From Quinella sp. 2Q5 (GTDB taxonomy: Bacteria > Bacillota > Negativicutes > Selenomonadales > Selenomonadaceae), in NCBI GenBank assembly GCA_015206785.1, contig JADEZQ010000006.1:20307-84306 (forward strand): a DNA stretch of 64,000 nucleotides, written 5' to 3'. The notes beneath the pieces are model-generated. The model did not search any database and had not been told where the DNA came from. It saw nothing but the letters and a program-made list of their open reading frames with translations. Position numbers and translations under genes: made by a program. Below, in pieces: positions 17,967 through 28,411 of the stretch; the stretch's first letter is position 1; each line of letters begins with the position of its first letter.

Positions 17967-19439
17967 TTGATTAGAAAAATTTTGCTGAGTCTCCTCATTT
18001 TATTTGCGGCGACATCGGCAGCGCACGCGGAACCCGACTTCAACGCGCGCAAGGCAAACCTCACCGAGATCGGCGGCATTCGCGTCGGCTACGGCAAAGA
18101 GATGGTGCGCATCGTCTTGGACGTCGGTAAGGTTGTCGAATACACCGAAAGCTACGCCGAGTACCCTTCGCGCATGATTCTCGACTTCAAGGACACATGG
18201 CTCAATCCTACCGTTCAGCGCGAGCTCACGCTCAAATCCGTCGTCGCGACCAAAGTTCGTATCGCGCAATTCAACCCGACGACCGTGCGTCTGGTCATCG
18301 AGACTATGGGCGAGACGAAGCTGTTCTTCCTGGACGGCGGTCCCAAAGGCAAACGATTCGTCATCGACCTTGGCAAGAACGACGGCAAGGGCGCGACCAT
18401 CAAGCAAGCCGACATCGAACGTCAGGAACGCGAACTTAAAGAACGTCAGGAACGCGAGCTTAAGGAACGTCAGGAACGCGAGGCTAAGGAACGTCAAGAA
18501 CGCGAGCTTAAGGAACGTCAGGAGCGCGAGCTTAAGGAACGTCAGGAACGCGAACTTAAGGAACGTCAGGAACGCGAACTTAAGGAACGTCAGGAACGCG
18601 AACTTAAGGAACGTCAGGAACGCGAACTTAAGGAACGTCAGGAACGCGAACTTAAGGAACGTCAGGAACGCGAGCTTAAGGAACGTCAGGAGCGCGAGGC
18701 TAAGGAGCTCAAGAAGCAACGTGAGCGGGAGGAGAAGGAACGTCGCGAGCGGGAGAAGAAGGAGCGTCGTGAACGCGAGAAGAAATCCAAATCCAAAGAC
18801 GACGACAAAGATAAGCAGCCCGTCACCGAAGTCGACAAGGATCTAAACGAGATCACCGCGCTCAGCGGGCGGCGCATCGTCATCGACCCCGGTCACGGCG
18901 GCAATGACTCGGGTGCAATCGGTCCGACGGGCGTCATGGAGAAAACCGTCACACTGCGCGTGTCGTTGGCGTTGAAAGATTTGCTCGAAGCCGAAGGTGC
19001 CGACGTCATCTTGACCCGCTACGACGACCGAACCGTTTCCGAAAAGGGCGCGAAGGCCTCCGACATCGAAGAGCTCGGTGCACGTTGCGACATCGCTAAC
19101 CGTGCGGGCGCGGACATCTTCCTGTCGATTCACGCCGACAGTTTCACCCGACCCGAAGCACGCGGCACCACCGGCTACTACTACAGCAAGAGCACAACCG
19201 GTCACGGGCAACGCCTTGCCGACTGCATACGCCGCAATCTCGTCGAACAGCTCGGCACGCCCAGCCGCGGTACTCAGCCTTGCAACTTCTACGTCGTCAA
19301 GAACACCGACATGCCCGCCACGTTGATTGAGCTCGGCTTCATCTCCAACAAGGACGAAGAAAAACTCCTCAACAGCGAAGACGGCGTTAAGCGCGCGGCT
19401 CAGGGCATCCTTGACGGCATCGAAGATTATTTCGGATAA
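17967..19439 (+). CDS. amiC: N-acetylmuramoyl-L-alanine amidase with AMIN domain and charged repeat linker
   Basis: 490 aa. Zinc amidase that removes stem peptides from peptidoglycan, needed for daughter-cell separation. Order: signal peptide (cleavage near ATSAAHA, about 23), AMIN domain (about 28-140), a linker of twelve ERQEREL/AK octapeptides (residues 151-246) and further Arg/Lys/Glu-rich sequence to about 285, then Amidase_3 (about 300-490). Zinc ligands and catalytic residues: His in DPGHGG, Glu in MEKTV, His in SIHADS, Glu in LIELGF. TTG start behind GAGGAGG, 21 bp after the permease. AmiC is the nearest named type; orthology is inferred. Confidence 0.9.
   Translation: MIRKILLSLLILFAATSAAHAEPDFNARKANLTEIGGIRVGYGKEMVRIVLDVGKVVEYTESYAEYPSRMILDFKDTWLNPTVQRELTLKSVVATKVRIAQFNPTTVRLVIETMGETKLFFLDGGPKGKRFVIDLGKNDGKGATIKQADIERQERELKERQERELKERQEREAKERQERELKERQERELKERQERELKERQERELKERQERELKERQERELKERQERELKERQERELKERQEREAKELKKQREREEKERREREKKERREREKKSKSKDDDKDKQPVTEVDKDLNEITALSGRRIVIDPGHGGNDSGAIGPTGVMEKTVTLRVSLALKDLLEAEGADVILTRYDDRTVSEKGAKASDIEELGARCDIANRAGADIFLSIHADSFTRPEARGTTGYYYSKSTTGHGQRLADCIRRNLVEQLGTPSRGTQPCNFYVVKNTDMPATLIELGFISNKDEEKLLNSEDGVKRAAQGILDGIEDYFG
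18417..18704 (+). repeat. Twelve in-frame 24-bp tandem repeats in the amidase linker
   Basis: Twelve near-identical 24-bp units, each encoding the octapeptide ERQERELK (units 3 and 12 have Ala for Leu). Neighbouring units differ only by synonymous third-base changes such as GAGCTT/GAACTT, indicating recent slippage expansion. Copy number is likely to vary between strains. Predicted to form a long, highly charged single alpha-helix or coiled coil separating the AMIN and catalytic domains. Confidence 0.95.
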
Positions 19440-19451
19440 AAAATTTTTCAC

Positions 19452-19490
19452 GCGACGTCGTGTCTGTGATGCAGCGTCGCAATTTTTTTT
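19452..19490 (+). terminator. Intrinsic terminator between the amidase gene and rfbB
   Basis: GCGACG at 19452-19457 pairs with CGTCGC at 19475-19480, followed by AA and eight T. It ends right where the rfbB ribosome site begins, so rfbB may be expressed by read-through or from an unrecognised promoter. Confidence 0.6.
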
Positions 19491-19503
19491 GGGAGGAATT
19501 CAC

Positions 19504-20520
19504 ATGACCATCATCGTGACGGGCGGCGCGGGTTTCATCGGCGCAAACTTCGTCTATCATCAGCTCAAGCACCACGACGACAAAATCGTTTGCGTGGACA
19601 AGCTCACATACGCCGGCAACCTTGAGACTCTCGACGCCGCGTTAAAGTCCGCGCAGTTCAGTTTCATTCGTGCAGACATCGCCGACCGCGACGCCGTCTA
19701 CAAAATCTTCGCGGACGTCAAGCCCGACGTCGTCGTCAATTTCGCGGCGGAAAGTCACGTTGATCGCTCGATTGAAGATCCGGAACTTTTCCTGCGCACC
19801 AACATCATCGGCACGAGTGTTTTGCTCGACGCCTGCCGCAAGTTCGGCATTAAACGTTTCCATCAAGTTTCGACCGACGAAGTTTATGGCGACCTGCCGC
19901 TCGACCGACCCGATCTGTTCTTCACCGAGACGACCAACTTGCACACCTCAAGCCCGTATTCGGCGAGCAAGGCTGCCGCCGATTTGCTCGTGCAGGCGTA
20001 TCAGCGGACGTATCAAATTCCCGCGACCATCAGCCGCTGCTCGAACAACTACGGGCCGTTCCACTTCCCCGAAAAGCTCATTCCGCTCATGATTATCAAC
20101 GCGCTCAACGATAAGCCGTTGCCCGTCTATGGCACGGGCGACAACGTTCGCGATTGGCTTTACGTCGAAGATCACTGCGCGGCGATTGATTTGATTATCA
20201 GGCGCGGAACCGTCGGCGAAGTCTACAACATCGGCGGGCACAACGAACGCACCAACCTCGACGTCGTCAAGACCATCGTGCATATTCTCGGCAAGAGCGA
20301 AGAACTGATTCAATTCGTCACCGACCGCAAAGGGCACGACCGCCGCTACGCCATTGACCCGACAAAAATTTCCACGGAGCTCGGTTGGACGCCGCAGACA
20401 TCTTTCGACGACGGCATCAGGCTCACGGTTGATTGGTACCTGTCGAACCGCGCGTGGTGGGAAAAAATTATCAGCGGCGAGTATCAGACGTACTATGCCC
20501 GCATGTATGGCGACCGATGA
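19504..20520 (+). CDS. rfbB: dTDP-glucose 4,6-dehydratase
   Basis: 338 aa, full length. Converts dTDP-glucose to dTDP-4-keto-6-deoxyglucose on the way to dTDP-rhamnose for surface polysaccharide. Extended SDR features: TGGAGFIGANF (about 7-17), DKLTYAGN, FAAESHVDRSIEDP, the TDEVYGD motif and the YSASKAA catalytic Tyr/Lys. GGGAGG ribosome site. No other rhamnose genes are adjacent; the next gene, cbiD, overlaps its stop codon. Confidence 0.95.
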   Translation: MTIIVTGGAGFIGANFVYHQLKHHDDKIVCVDKLTYAGNLETLDAALKSAQFSFIRADIADRDAVYKIFADVKPDVVVNFAAESHVDRSIEDPELFLRTNIIGTSVLLDACRKFGIKRFHQVSTDEVYGDLPLDRPDLFFTETTNLHTSSPYSASKAAADLLVQAYQRTYQIPATISRCSNNYGPFHFPEKLIPLMIINALNDKPLPVYGTGDNVRDWLYVEDHCAAIDLIIRRGTVGEVYNIGGHNERTNLDVVKTIVHILGKSEELIQFVTDRKGHDRRYAIDPTKISTELGWTPQTSFDDGIRLTVDWYLSNRAWWEKIISGEYQTYYARMYGDR

Positions 20521-21623
20521 AAAAAATCCTTCGCGGCGGCTGGACGACGGGAGCTTGCGCGGCGGCCGGCGTCAAGGCGGCACTGACACTGCTGACGGCG
20601 GGCAAGGCTGTCGACGCGGTGGAACTGACTGCGCTGGACGGAACGCGGCTGACGATTCCGATTGCACGCGTGGAAAAAATTTCCGACGGCGCAACGGTTG
20701 AAGTCATAAAATTTTCGGGCGACGACCCCGACATCACAAACGGCGCGTCCGTCATCACGACGGTGAAAATTTTTGGCGACGAGATAATTTTTCGCGCGGG
20801 CATCGGCGTCGGGCACATCACCAAGGCGGGGCTTCAGCTGCCAATCGGTGAACCCGCCATCAATCCCGGTCCGCGGCAACTGATTCGCAACGTCGCGGCT
20901 GACTTCAACGTCCGCGGTCTCGTCGTGGAAATTTCCATCCCCGCGGGCGTCGAGCTTGCCAAGCGCACGCTCAACCCCGTGCTCGGCGTGGAAGGCGGAC
21001 TGTCGGTCATCGGCACGACGGGCGTCTTGCGACCAATGAGCGAGGACGCGTTCAAGAATTCTCTGGTGCCGCAGATTGACGTCGCACTTGCCGCGGGACA
21101 TCGCACGCTGATCTTCGTGCCCGGCAAAATCGGCGAGACCATCGCCCGACGGCTGGGCTTCGAGGTCAGCGCGATTATCCAGACGAGCAACTTTATCGGC
21201 TTCATGTTGGAGGCGGCAGCTGACAGGAACGTCGAACGCGTGATTCTTTGCGGGCACATCGGCAAACTCGTCAAGGTCGCCGCGGGAATCTTCCACACGC
21301 ACAATCGCATTGCCGACGCCCGATTGGAGACGCTCGCCGCATATTCCGCCGCAGAAGGCTTGCCCGCCGCCGACGTGCAAAAAATTTTGGACGCCAACAC
21401 TGCCGAGGACGCCGCGCAAATCATCAACGCCAACGGTCTGCAGCGCGTCTACAAACAAATCGCCCGACGCGTGAGCTTGCGCGCCGAACGATTTGTTTTC
21501 GGGAAGATCAAGGTCGCCACGATTCTCGTCGATTACGCGGGCAATGTCCTTGGTCTCGACGAGGCGGCGGAAAATTTTATCGGCGCATCACCTGAACAGT
21601 TTGCTCAGCCCGAACGCAATTGA
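20517..21623 (+). CDS. cbiD: Cobalt-precorrin-5B (C1)-methyltransferase
   Basis: 368 aa. Anaerobic cobalamin pathway enzyme that methylates C1 of the corrin ring with S-adenosylmethionine. CbiD family pattern: N-terminal GGWTTGACAAAGVKAAL (about 7-23), GAGIGHITKAGLQ-type segment, INPGPRQLI, GGLSVIGTTGVLRPMS and FIGFMLEAA. ATG overlaps the rfbB stop (ATGA), so it depends on rfbB translation. No other cob or cbi gene is in the window. The 3' end overlaps a convergent gene by 36 bp. Confidence 0.92.
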   Translation: MKKILRGGWTTGACAAAGVKAALTLLTAGKAVDAVELTALDGTRLTIPIARVEKISDGATVEVIKFSGDDPDITNGASVITTVKIFGDEIIFRAGIGVGHITKAGLQLPIGEPAINPGPRQLIRNVAADFNVRGLVVEISIPAGVELAKRTLNPVLGVEGGLSVIGTTGVLRPMSEDAFKNSLVPQIDVALAAGHRTLIFVPGKIGETIARRLGFEVSAIIQTSNFIGFMLEAAADRNVERVILCGHIGKLVKVAAGIFHTHNRIADARLETLAAYSAAEGLPAADVQKILDANTAEDAAQIINANGLQRVYKQIARRVSLRAERFVFGKIKVATILVDYAGNVLGLDEAAENFIGASPEQFAQPERN

Positions 21624-22016
21624 CATCAGCCCCAGCGTCGTGCCGATAATCAAAGCCGGCGTGCGATATCGGCGGGCGCGTTCGAGGGAGTATGAATTGT
21701 TCAGCCGCGAAAGTTTTTCGTCGTCGATGTTGGCGAACGCATACGTGAACATCAGAAACAGACTCCCGTCGACGAAGTATTGAAGATTCCAGTTGCGGTA
21801 AGCTTGTTTGATTTCGAGCGCGAGGTCGGGGGCGGAGGATTTGATTGCCAGATAGACGAAACCGAGGGCGAACATTATCGCGCACAGTGCCGTGCAGATG
21901 AACGCCAAGACGTTGCCGTTGACCATGTCGAGCATACGCTTTCGCGCGGACGTCAACATCATGAACAGCCCGACGACGAAGAACATTGCGCACGCCAGCC
22001 AGAAGATTGCCGTCAA
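21588..22016 (-). CDS. Four-helix membrane protein of unknown function
   Basis: 142 aa. Hydrophobic segments at about 3-22, 33-60, 80-97 and 118-138, separated by short charged loops (KQAYRNWN, ERARRYRTP). No family recognised. It lies downstream of bglA on the same strand beyond a terminator, and its 3' end overlaps cbiD on the opposite strand by 36 bp. Confidence 0.65.
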   Translation of the reverse strand: MTAIFWLACAMFFVVGLFMMLTSARKRMLDMVNGNVLAFICTALCAIMFALGFVYLAIKSSAPDLALEIKQAYRNWNLQYFVDGSLFLMFTYAFANIDDEKLSRLNNSYSLERARRYRTPALIIGTTLGLMSIAFGLSKLFR

Positions 22017-22032
22017 AATAAAATCGCCTCCT

Positions 22033-22063
22033 CAAAAAAAATTCCCGCCGAGGTGACGGGATT
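22033..22063 (-). terminator. Intrinsic terminator after bglA
   Basis: On the minus strand TCCCG pairs with CGGGA, within AATCCCG and CGGGAATT, and is followed by eight T. It lies 19 bp past the bglA stop and ends the thi-bglA transcript. Confidence 0.75.
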
Positions 22064-22081
22064 GAAGCTTCGTGCCGATGT

Positions 22082-23512
<1,431 letters not shown>

Positions 23513-24109
23513 TCAACACCTCCGTAAACTTTTGAACAGACCCGCGACGTGAGCGCACGTCATAAAGCCGCTCATCACGCACGCGCCATTGACGCCGACC
23601 GATTGAACCTGCGCGATGTTCGCCGCGTTGATACCACCGATAGCGTAAACGGGAACGGACGCCGCGTCAACCATCTGCGCCAAAAATTTCAGCCCGCGCG
23701 GCGCGAGATTTTTTTTGCAGTCCGTGGCGAAGACGTGACCCGCCGTCGCGTAGGTGCAGCCGAGATTTTGCGCCTCGATGAGTTCAGCGACACTGTGACA
23801 CGACGCGCCGATCACGTCGAAAAAATTTTTGTCCGTCAACGTCCGCAACACCGTCAACGGCAAATGAATCCGCCGCACGTTCAGAGCCTTTGCCGCGCCG
23901 ATGAAATTGTGCAGGACGCAATCGACGCCGTGTCGTTCGCAGATGTCGACGACGTCCGCCGCCAGCCGCAGATAATTTTCGGGCGACAAATCTTTTTCGC
24001 GCAGGACGATGGCTGACGGTCGGCAAGCGGCAATTTCTTCCACACGCGACAAAAAATTTTCCGCGCACAACCGTCGGCTCGTCACGCAGACGATTTCAAA
24101 CGTAGACAT
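23513..24109 (-). CDS. thiE: Thiamine phosphate synthase (ThiE/TenI family)
   Basis: 198 aa, TIM barrel. Joins the thiazole and pyrimidine halves into thiamine phosphate. Visible family blocks: AIVLREKDLS, a TenI-like LHNF where ThiE usually has IINDR, IGASCHSVAE and VYAIGGINAANI followed by GACVMSGFM. The weak NDR and GPIF motifs leave TenI (thiazole tautomerase) possible. ATG at 24109 lies inside the end of thiH; operon position supports a thiamine role. Confidence 0.78.
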   Translation of the reverse strand: MSTFEIVCVTSRRLCAENFLSRVEEIAACRPSAIVLREKDLSPENYLRLAADVVDICERHGVDCVLHNFIGAAKALNVRRIHLPLTVLRTLTDKNFFDVIGASCHSVAELIEAQNLGCTYATAGHVFATDCKKNLAPRGLKFLAQMVDAASVPVYAIGGINAANIAQVQSVGVNGACVMSGFMTCAHVAGLFKSLRRC

Positions 24110-25343
24110 AGTCGTTGAGCACGGGCTGAAGTCCGCGCCGCTCCATGTCGTCATACATCGCCGCGAAACTTCTGCCGTCGCTGATGACGAACTGTTCGTC
24201 GCCTTCGTGCTCGGAGGTCTTGCCCGTGTATTTCTTCTCGTGGTCGCCGATGCCGGTGGAGACGCCCGCAGAAATTTTCGTCGCCGCGATTTTGACGATG
24301 CCGTTGCGGAAGTTCGCGTTCTCGCGTGAAGAAACCGTTATCCCCACGAACGGCAGGAAGATTCGATACGCGCAAAGGACTTGGCACAGCTCGCGCTCGC
24401 CGATGTCGGTCGGACGAATCTTGTCGTTGTTGATGATGGGTCTCAGCCGCGGGCACGACAGCGAAAACTCCGCGTGAGGATATTTGCGTTGCAGATAGTA
24501 GACATGCAGAGCCGAAGCCAAAGCGTCACGCCGAAAGTCCGTCAGCCCCAGCAGAGCCGAGAATCCCACGCCGCGCATGCCGCCCATCAACGCACGCTCT
24601 TGGCTGTCGAAGCGATACGGGAAAATTCTTTTGCGCCCCTGCAGATGAAGCCGTTCGTAAGCCGCCGCGTCGTATGTCTCCTGAAAGACCGTGACGTAAT
24701 CCGCGCCGCATTCGTGCAGGTAGCGATATTCGTCGACGTTGACGGGATAAACTTCCAGCCCGACCATGCGAAAATATTTCCGCGCAAGCTTGCACGCCTC
24801 GCCGATGTATTCGACGCTGCTTGCCGTGGGGCTCTCGCCCGTCAAAATCAAAATCTCCTCAATGCCGCTGTCAGCGATGATCTTCATTTCGCGTTCAATC
24901 TCGTCGGGGGATTGGCGGACGCGGCGAATCTTGTTGTAGCGGTTGAAGCCGCAGTAGACGCAGTAGTTGTCGCAGTAGTTGGCGATGTAAAGCGGCGTGA
25001 AGATGTAGACGGTGTTGCCGAAATGTTTGGCGGTCTCGAACTTTGCGCGTTGAGCCATTTGCTCAAGATACGGTGCGGCGGCGGGGCTGAGCAGTGCCAT
25101 AAAATCCTCAACGGTGCAGCGTTCGTGGTCGAGAGCGGCTTTGACGTCTCGTGCGGAAAATTTTTCGGCGTCGAAGGATTCTGCCTGCGCCAAAACTTTT
25201 TCGCGAACGTCGGAAGTGATTTGCTCCATGCCCGGCAAAAATTCCATGTGGTTCGTCCGAGCCGACGGATCGTTTTCCAGCCGATGCTTAAGCTCCAAGA
25301 CCGATTGCGGTAAGTCCGCGTCGAAAATGAATTGATTGTCCAT
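24096..25343 (-). CDS. thiH: 2-iminoacetate synthase, radical SAM (ThiH)
   Basis: 415 aa, full length. Splits tyrosine to give dehydroglycine (2-iminoacetate) for thiazole synthesis, the anaerobic alternative to glycine oxidase. The radical SAM cluster motif CDNYCVYCGF (about 113-122) binds 4Fe-4S; ILILTGESP matches the SAM-binding strand, and a C-terminal biotin/thiamine-synthesis-associated domain follows. Good ribosome site GAGGGG. Its presence fits an anaerobe. Confidence 0.93.
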   Translation of the reverse strand: MDNQFIFDADLPQSVLELKHRLENDPSARTNHMEFLPGMEQITSDVREKVLAQAESFDAEKFSARDVKAALDHERCTVEDFMALLSPAAAPYLEQMAQRAKFETAKHFGNTVYIFTPLYIANYCDNYCVYCGFNRYNKIRRVRQSPDEIEREMKIIADSGIEEILILTGESPTASSVEYIGEACKLARKYFRMVGLEVYPVNVDEYRYLHECGADYVTVFQETYDAAAYERLHLQGRKRIFPYRFDSQERALMGGMRGVGFSALLGLTDFRRDALASALHVYYLQRKYPHAEFSLSCPRLRPIINNDKIRPTDIGERELCQVLCAYRIFLPFVGITVSSRENANFRNGIVKIAATKISAGVSTGIGDHEKKYTGKTSEHEGDEQFVISDGRSFAAMYDDMERRGLQPVLNDYVYV

Positions 25344-25352
25344 GTTCGCCCC

Positions 25353-26129
25353 TCAATCGTGCAAGAAACCGGTCAACGGGTCTGAAGCCGCCGCGCCGCG
25401 TGAAAGCACTCGTCCGAGCCCCGACAGGTAAGCTTTGCGTCCGGCTTCGATTGCCTGACGGAAAGCCGCCGCCATCAACGGCAGGTCGCCCGCCGTCGCC
25501 AGAGCCGTGTTCGCCATGACCGCCGCCGCGCCCATCTCCATCACTTCGCACGCCTGAGACGGTCTGCCGATTCCCGCGTCGACGATGATTGGCAAGTCGA
25601 TTTCGTCGATGAGAATTTGTATGAAGTCACGCGTCGCCAAGCCCCTGTTCGAGCCGATTGGTGACGCCAGAGGCATAACGGCGGCCGCGCCCGCGTTGAC
25701 CAGGTCGCGTGCAATGTTGAGGTCGGGATACATGTACGGCAGCACGATGAAATTTTCTTTGGCGAGAATCTCCGTCGCCTTGACGGTCTCGGAGTTGTCA
25801 GGCAACAGATACTTCGAGTCGCGCATAATTTCGATCTTGACGAAGTTTCCGCAACCGAGCTCACGAGCCAGCCGCGCGATTCTCACCGCCTCCGAAGCGT
25901 TGCGTGCGCCGGAAGTGTTCGGCAAGAGAGTGACGCCCTTGGGAATGTAGTCGATGATGTTTTCGTGTTCGCGGGTATTTGCACGGCGCACCGCCAGCGT
26001 GATGATTTGTGCGCCGGCGTCTCGAACGGCAGCTTCAATCAGCCGCATCGAATACTTGCCGGAGCCGAGTATGAACCGCGAGGTGAACTCGTGCCCGCCG
26101 AGTGTGAATTTGTCTTCCAATGTTACCAT
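25353..26129 (-). CDS. thiG: Thiazole synthase
   Basis: 258 aa. Condenses 1-deoxyxylulose-5-phosphate, dehydroglycine and ThiS thiocarboxylate into thiazole phosphate. Family features: [12 protein letters not shown] near the N-terminus, [35 protein letters not shown] and [20 protein letters not shown]. Starts 4 bp after thiS. Confidence 0.95.
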   Translation of the reverse strand: MVTLEDKFTLGGHEFTSRFILGSGKYSMRLIEAAVRDAGAQIITLAVRRANTREHENIIDYIPKGVTLLPNTSGARNASEAVRIARLARELGCGNFVKIEIMRDSKYLLPDNSETVKATEILAKENFIVLPYMYPDLNIARDLVNAGAAAVMPLASPIGSNRGLATRDFIQILIDEIDLPIIVDAGIGRPSQACEVMEMGAAAVMANTALATAGDLPLMAAAFRQAIEAGRKAYLSGLGRVLSRGAAASDPLTGFLHD

Positions 26130-26133
26130 CCTT

Positions 26134-26328
26134 TCAGCCGCCGCCCATCAAGCCGATAATCTCGACGATGTCGCCGTCTCGCAAGACGACTTCGGCGAAA
26201 TTTTTTTTGGGGACGATCTCTTCGTTGATTTCGACTGCAACCTTGCGCGCGTCAAAATTTTCGCGAGCGAGATATTCAGCCACCGTGAGCCCTGCCGCGT
26301 CCGCGGGCTTGCCGTTAATCTTCAGCAT
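26134..26328 (-). CDS. thiS: Sulfur carrier protein ThiS
   Basis: 64 aa ubiquitin-like carrier whose C-terminal glycine is thiocarboxylated to supply thiazole sulfur. Starts [10 protein letters not shown], has the [11 protein letters not shown] strand and [13 protein letters not shown] at the end. The usual tail is VGGG or IGGG, so the di-glycine end is intact. ATG overlaps the thiF stop (TGATG). Confidence 0.9.
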   Translation of the reverse strand: MLKINGKPADAAGLTVAEYLARENFDARKVAVEINEEIVPKKNFAEVVLRDGDIVEIIGLMGGG

Positions 26329-27050
26329 CAGGTCACCTCCTTGCACGCCGCGCAGATTTTGTTGCGGGCGAATTTTATTCGGCGGAACGTTGACGTCAAC
26401 GCGTCGAAGGTCAGCATTTGGTTGGTCAGCAGCTCGCCGACGTCCAGCAAAAATTTCAGAGCCTCCGCCGCTTGCAACGTGCCGATGACTCCGGCGACGA
26501 CGTTGAAAATTTCTGCGCGGGTTTGAATCGACGGCGGCTCTTCGAACACACAACGAAGACACGCGCTCCTTCGCGGCAGACACGTCATGAGCTGCCCGCC
26601 GTAACCTTCAACGCCCGCATGCACGAACGGCTTGCCCAGCGCGACGCACACGTCGTTGATGAGAAATTTTGCGGCGAAGCTGTCCGTGCAATCGAGGACG
26701 ATGTCGAAGTTGCGGTCGCGGACGATGTCGGCGAGATTGTCGGCGGTGGCGCGTTCGGCGTAGGTTATGACTTCGACTTCGGGATTGAGCGCGGTCAACG
26801 TGTCGCGTGCGGAAAAAACTTTCGGGCGATTGATGTCGTCGGTGGCGTGAAGAATTTGGCGTTGCAGGTTGGAGATGTCCACGCGGTCGCCGTCAACGAT
26901 GCCGAGCATTCCGACGCCGGCCGCCGCCAGATACATTGCCGCGGGTGAGCCGAGTCCGCCGGCACCGACGATGAGCACTTTGCCCGCGAAAATTTTTTTC
27001 TGGTCGAAGCCGGTCAACATCCTCTGCCGCCGATAACGTTCAGCGTCCAT
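26328..27050 (-). CDS. thiF: ThiS adenylyltransferase (E1-like)
   Basis: 240 aa. Activates the ThiS C-terminus with ATP. E1-type motifs: RYRRQRMLTGFDQ, KVLIVGAGGLGSPAAMYLAAAGVG with the Rossmann glycines (about 24-37), DGDRVDISNLQRQIL, the nucleotide-binding DCTDSF, and zinc cysteines CLRC and CAAC. The ATG overlaps the thiC stop (TGATG). A MoeB or HesA role is possible by sequence, but the location between thiC and thiS supports ThiF. Confidence 0.9.
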   Translation of the reverse strand: MDAERYRRQRMLTGFDQKKIFAGKVLIVGAGGLGSPAAMYLAAAGVGMLGIVDGDRVDISNLQRQILHATDDINRPKVFSARDTLTALNPEVEVITYAERATADNLADIVRDRNFDIVLDCTDSFAAKFLINDVCVALGKPFVHAGVEGYGGQLMTCLPRRSACLRCVFEEPPSIQTRAEIFNVVAGVIGTLQAAEALKFLLDVGELLTNQMLTFDALTSTFRRIKFARNKICAACKEVT

Positions 27051-28357
27051 CAGTCGGCGCAGGGGCAAGCGGGCGCGTCGAAGTATTTGCTGACGATCTT
27101 CACCGCGCAATATTCGCCGCACATACTGCAAGCGGTTTCGTCGGCTTTGTTGCGGGCACCGCGTTTGCGGCGGGCAAGGTCGGGATCAATCGCCAGGTTC
27201 AGTTGCGCTTCCCAATCCAAAACTTTGCGGGCGCGAGCCATCTGCAAATCCCAGTCGCGTGCGCCGTTGATTCCCTTGACGAGGTCGGCGGCGTGCGCGG
27301 CGATTCGGCTGACGATAACGCCGTCGTGCACGTCCTCAATCGTCGGCAGGCAAAGATGTTCGGCGGGCGTGACGTAGCACAGAAAATCCGCGCCGCTGAC
27401 TGCCGCCAGAGTCCCGCCAATCGCCGCAGTGATGTGGTCGTAGCCCGGCGCAATGTCCGTGACGAGGGGGCCGAGCACGTAGAACGGGGCGTTGCGGCAA
27501 AGACGCTTCTCCAGCTTCATGTTCGCTTCAATCTGGTCGTAGGGGACGTGACCGGGACCTTCAACCATGACTTGAACGCCGCGCCGCCACGCACGGTCAA
27601 CGAGGTCTCCCAACGTAATCAGCTCCGTCAGTTGAGCGCGGTCGGTGGCGTCGGCAATGCAACCTGGCCGCATTCCGTCGCCGAGGCTGATCGTCACATC
27701 GTACTTGGCGCAGATGTCCAGCAGGTCGTCGTAGCGTTCGTACAGCGGATTTTCGCGTTCGTTGTGAAGAATCCAGCCCGCGATGAAACTTCCGCCGCGG
27801 CTGACGATGTCCATCTCCCGCCGCTGTGTGCGAAGTTTTTCAATCGCCGCGCGTGTCACTCCGCAATGCAACGTCATAAAGTCCGCGCCGTCTTTGGCTT
27901 GAGCTTCAATCGTGTGCAACAGGTCGTCCTCGGTCATCGCAACGATTGCGCCGTGATTCCTGATGGCTTCGACAGTTGCTTGATAAATCGGAACGGTGCC
28001 GACCATTATCGGCGAGTGCTCAATGATTTTGCGCCGCGACACGTCGATATTGTTGCCCGTGCTCAAGTCCATGACCGAATCCGCGCCGCATTTGACAGCC
28101 TCGTCCAGCTTGAGCAGTTCGGGCTCAATGTCGGGGAAGGTGCTTGACGTGCCGATGTTGGCATTGACCTTCGTGCGCAAGCCGCTGCCGACACCGCAAG
28201 GTTTCAACGCGGCGTGATTGATGTTGGCGCAGATTGCGACGGTTCCGTTGGCGACGCGAGTGCGAATCTCTTCGGCGGGAATTTTTTCCTGCGCGGCGAC
28301 GAGTTTCATTGCGTCGGTGATTTTGCCTTCGCGAGCCAGTTGCATTTGTGTTGCCAT
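27050..28357 (-). CDS. thiC: Phosphomethylpyrimidine synthase
   Basis: 435 aa radical SAM enzyme that converts aminoimidazole ribotide to HMP phosphate. Family blocks: ATVEAIRNHGAIVAM, DFMTLHCGVTR, SRGGSFIAGWIL, SLGDGMRPGCIADA, EGPGHVPYDQIEANM, and the C-terminal cluster motif CSMCGEYCAVK. The ATG at 28357 (MATQMQLAREG) is chosen over upstream ATGs because GGAGGAATG precedes it. First gene of the thi operon, controlled by the TPP riboswitch upstream. Confidence 0.95.
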   Translation of the reverse strand: MATQMQLAREGKITDAMKLVAAQEKIPAEEIRTRVANGTVAICANINHAALKPCGVGSGLRTKVNANIGTSSTFPDIEPELLKLDEAVKCGADSVMDLSTGNNIDVSRRKIIEHSPIMVGTVPIYQATVEAIRNHGAIVAMTEDDLLHTIEAQAKDGADFMTLHCGVTRAAIEKLRTQRREMDIVSRGGSFIAGWILHNERENPLYERYDDLLDICAKYDVTISLGDGMRPGCIADATDRAQLTELITLGDLVDRAWRRGVQVMVEGPGHVPYDQIEANMKLEKRLCRNAPFYVLGPLVTDIAPGYDHITAAIGGTLAAVSGADFLCYVTPAEHLCLPTIEDVHDGVIVSRIAAHAADLVKGINGARDWDLQMARARKVLDWEAQLNLAIDPDLARRKRGARNKADETACSMCGEYCAVKIVSKYFDAPACPCAD

Positions 28358-28372
28358 AAACATTCCTCCAAT

Positions 28373-28403
28373 CAAAAAGAAAGACCCCCGATTCGGAGGT
28401 CTT
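28373..28403 (-). terminator. Intrinsic terminator of the thiC riboswitch
   Basis: A perfect-looking stem, AAGACCTCCG with CGGGGGTCTT on the minus strand, is followed by a T-rich run and sits between the riboswitch and thiC. It is the likely expression platform: thiamine pyrophosphate binding would favour this stem and stop transcription. Confidence 0.85.
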
Positions 28404-28411
28404 CCCGTGTT

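Noticed and set aside
18417..18704. Possible CRISPR array
   Set aside because: Units are contiguous 24-bp coding repeats without unique spacers, and in frame with the amidase.
18000..18719. 239-codon minus frame rich in FLTFLK repeats
   Set aside because: Antisense of the amidase linker repeat; the plus frame has signal peptide, AMIN and amidase domains.
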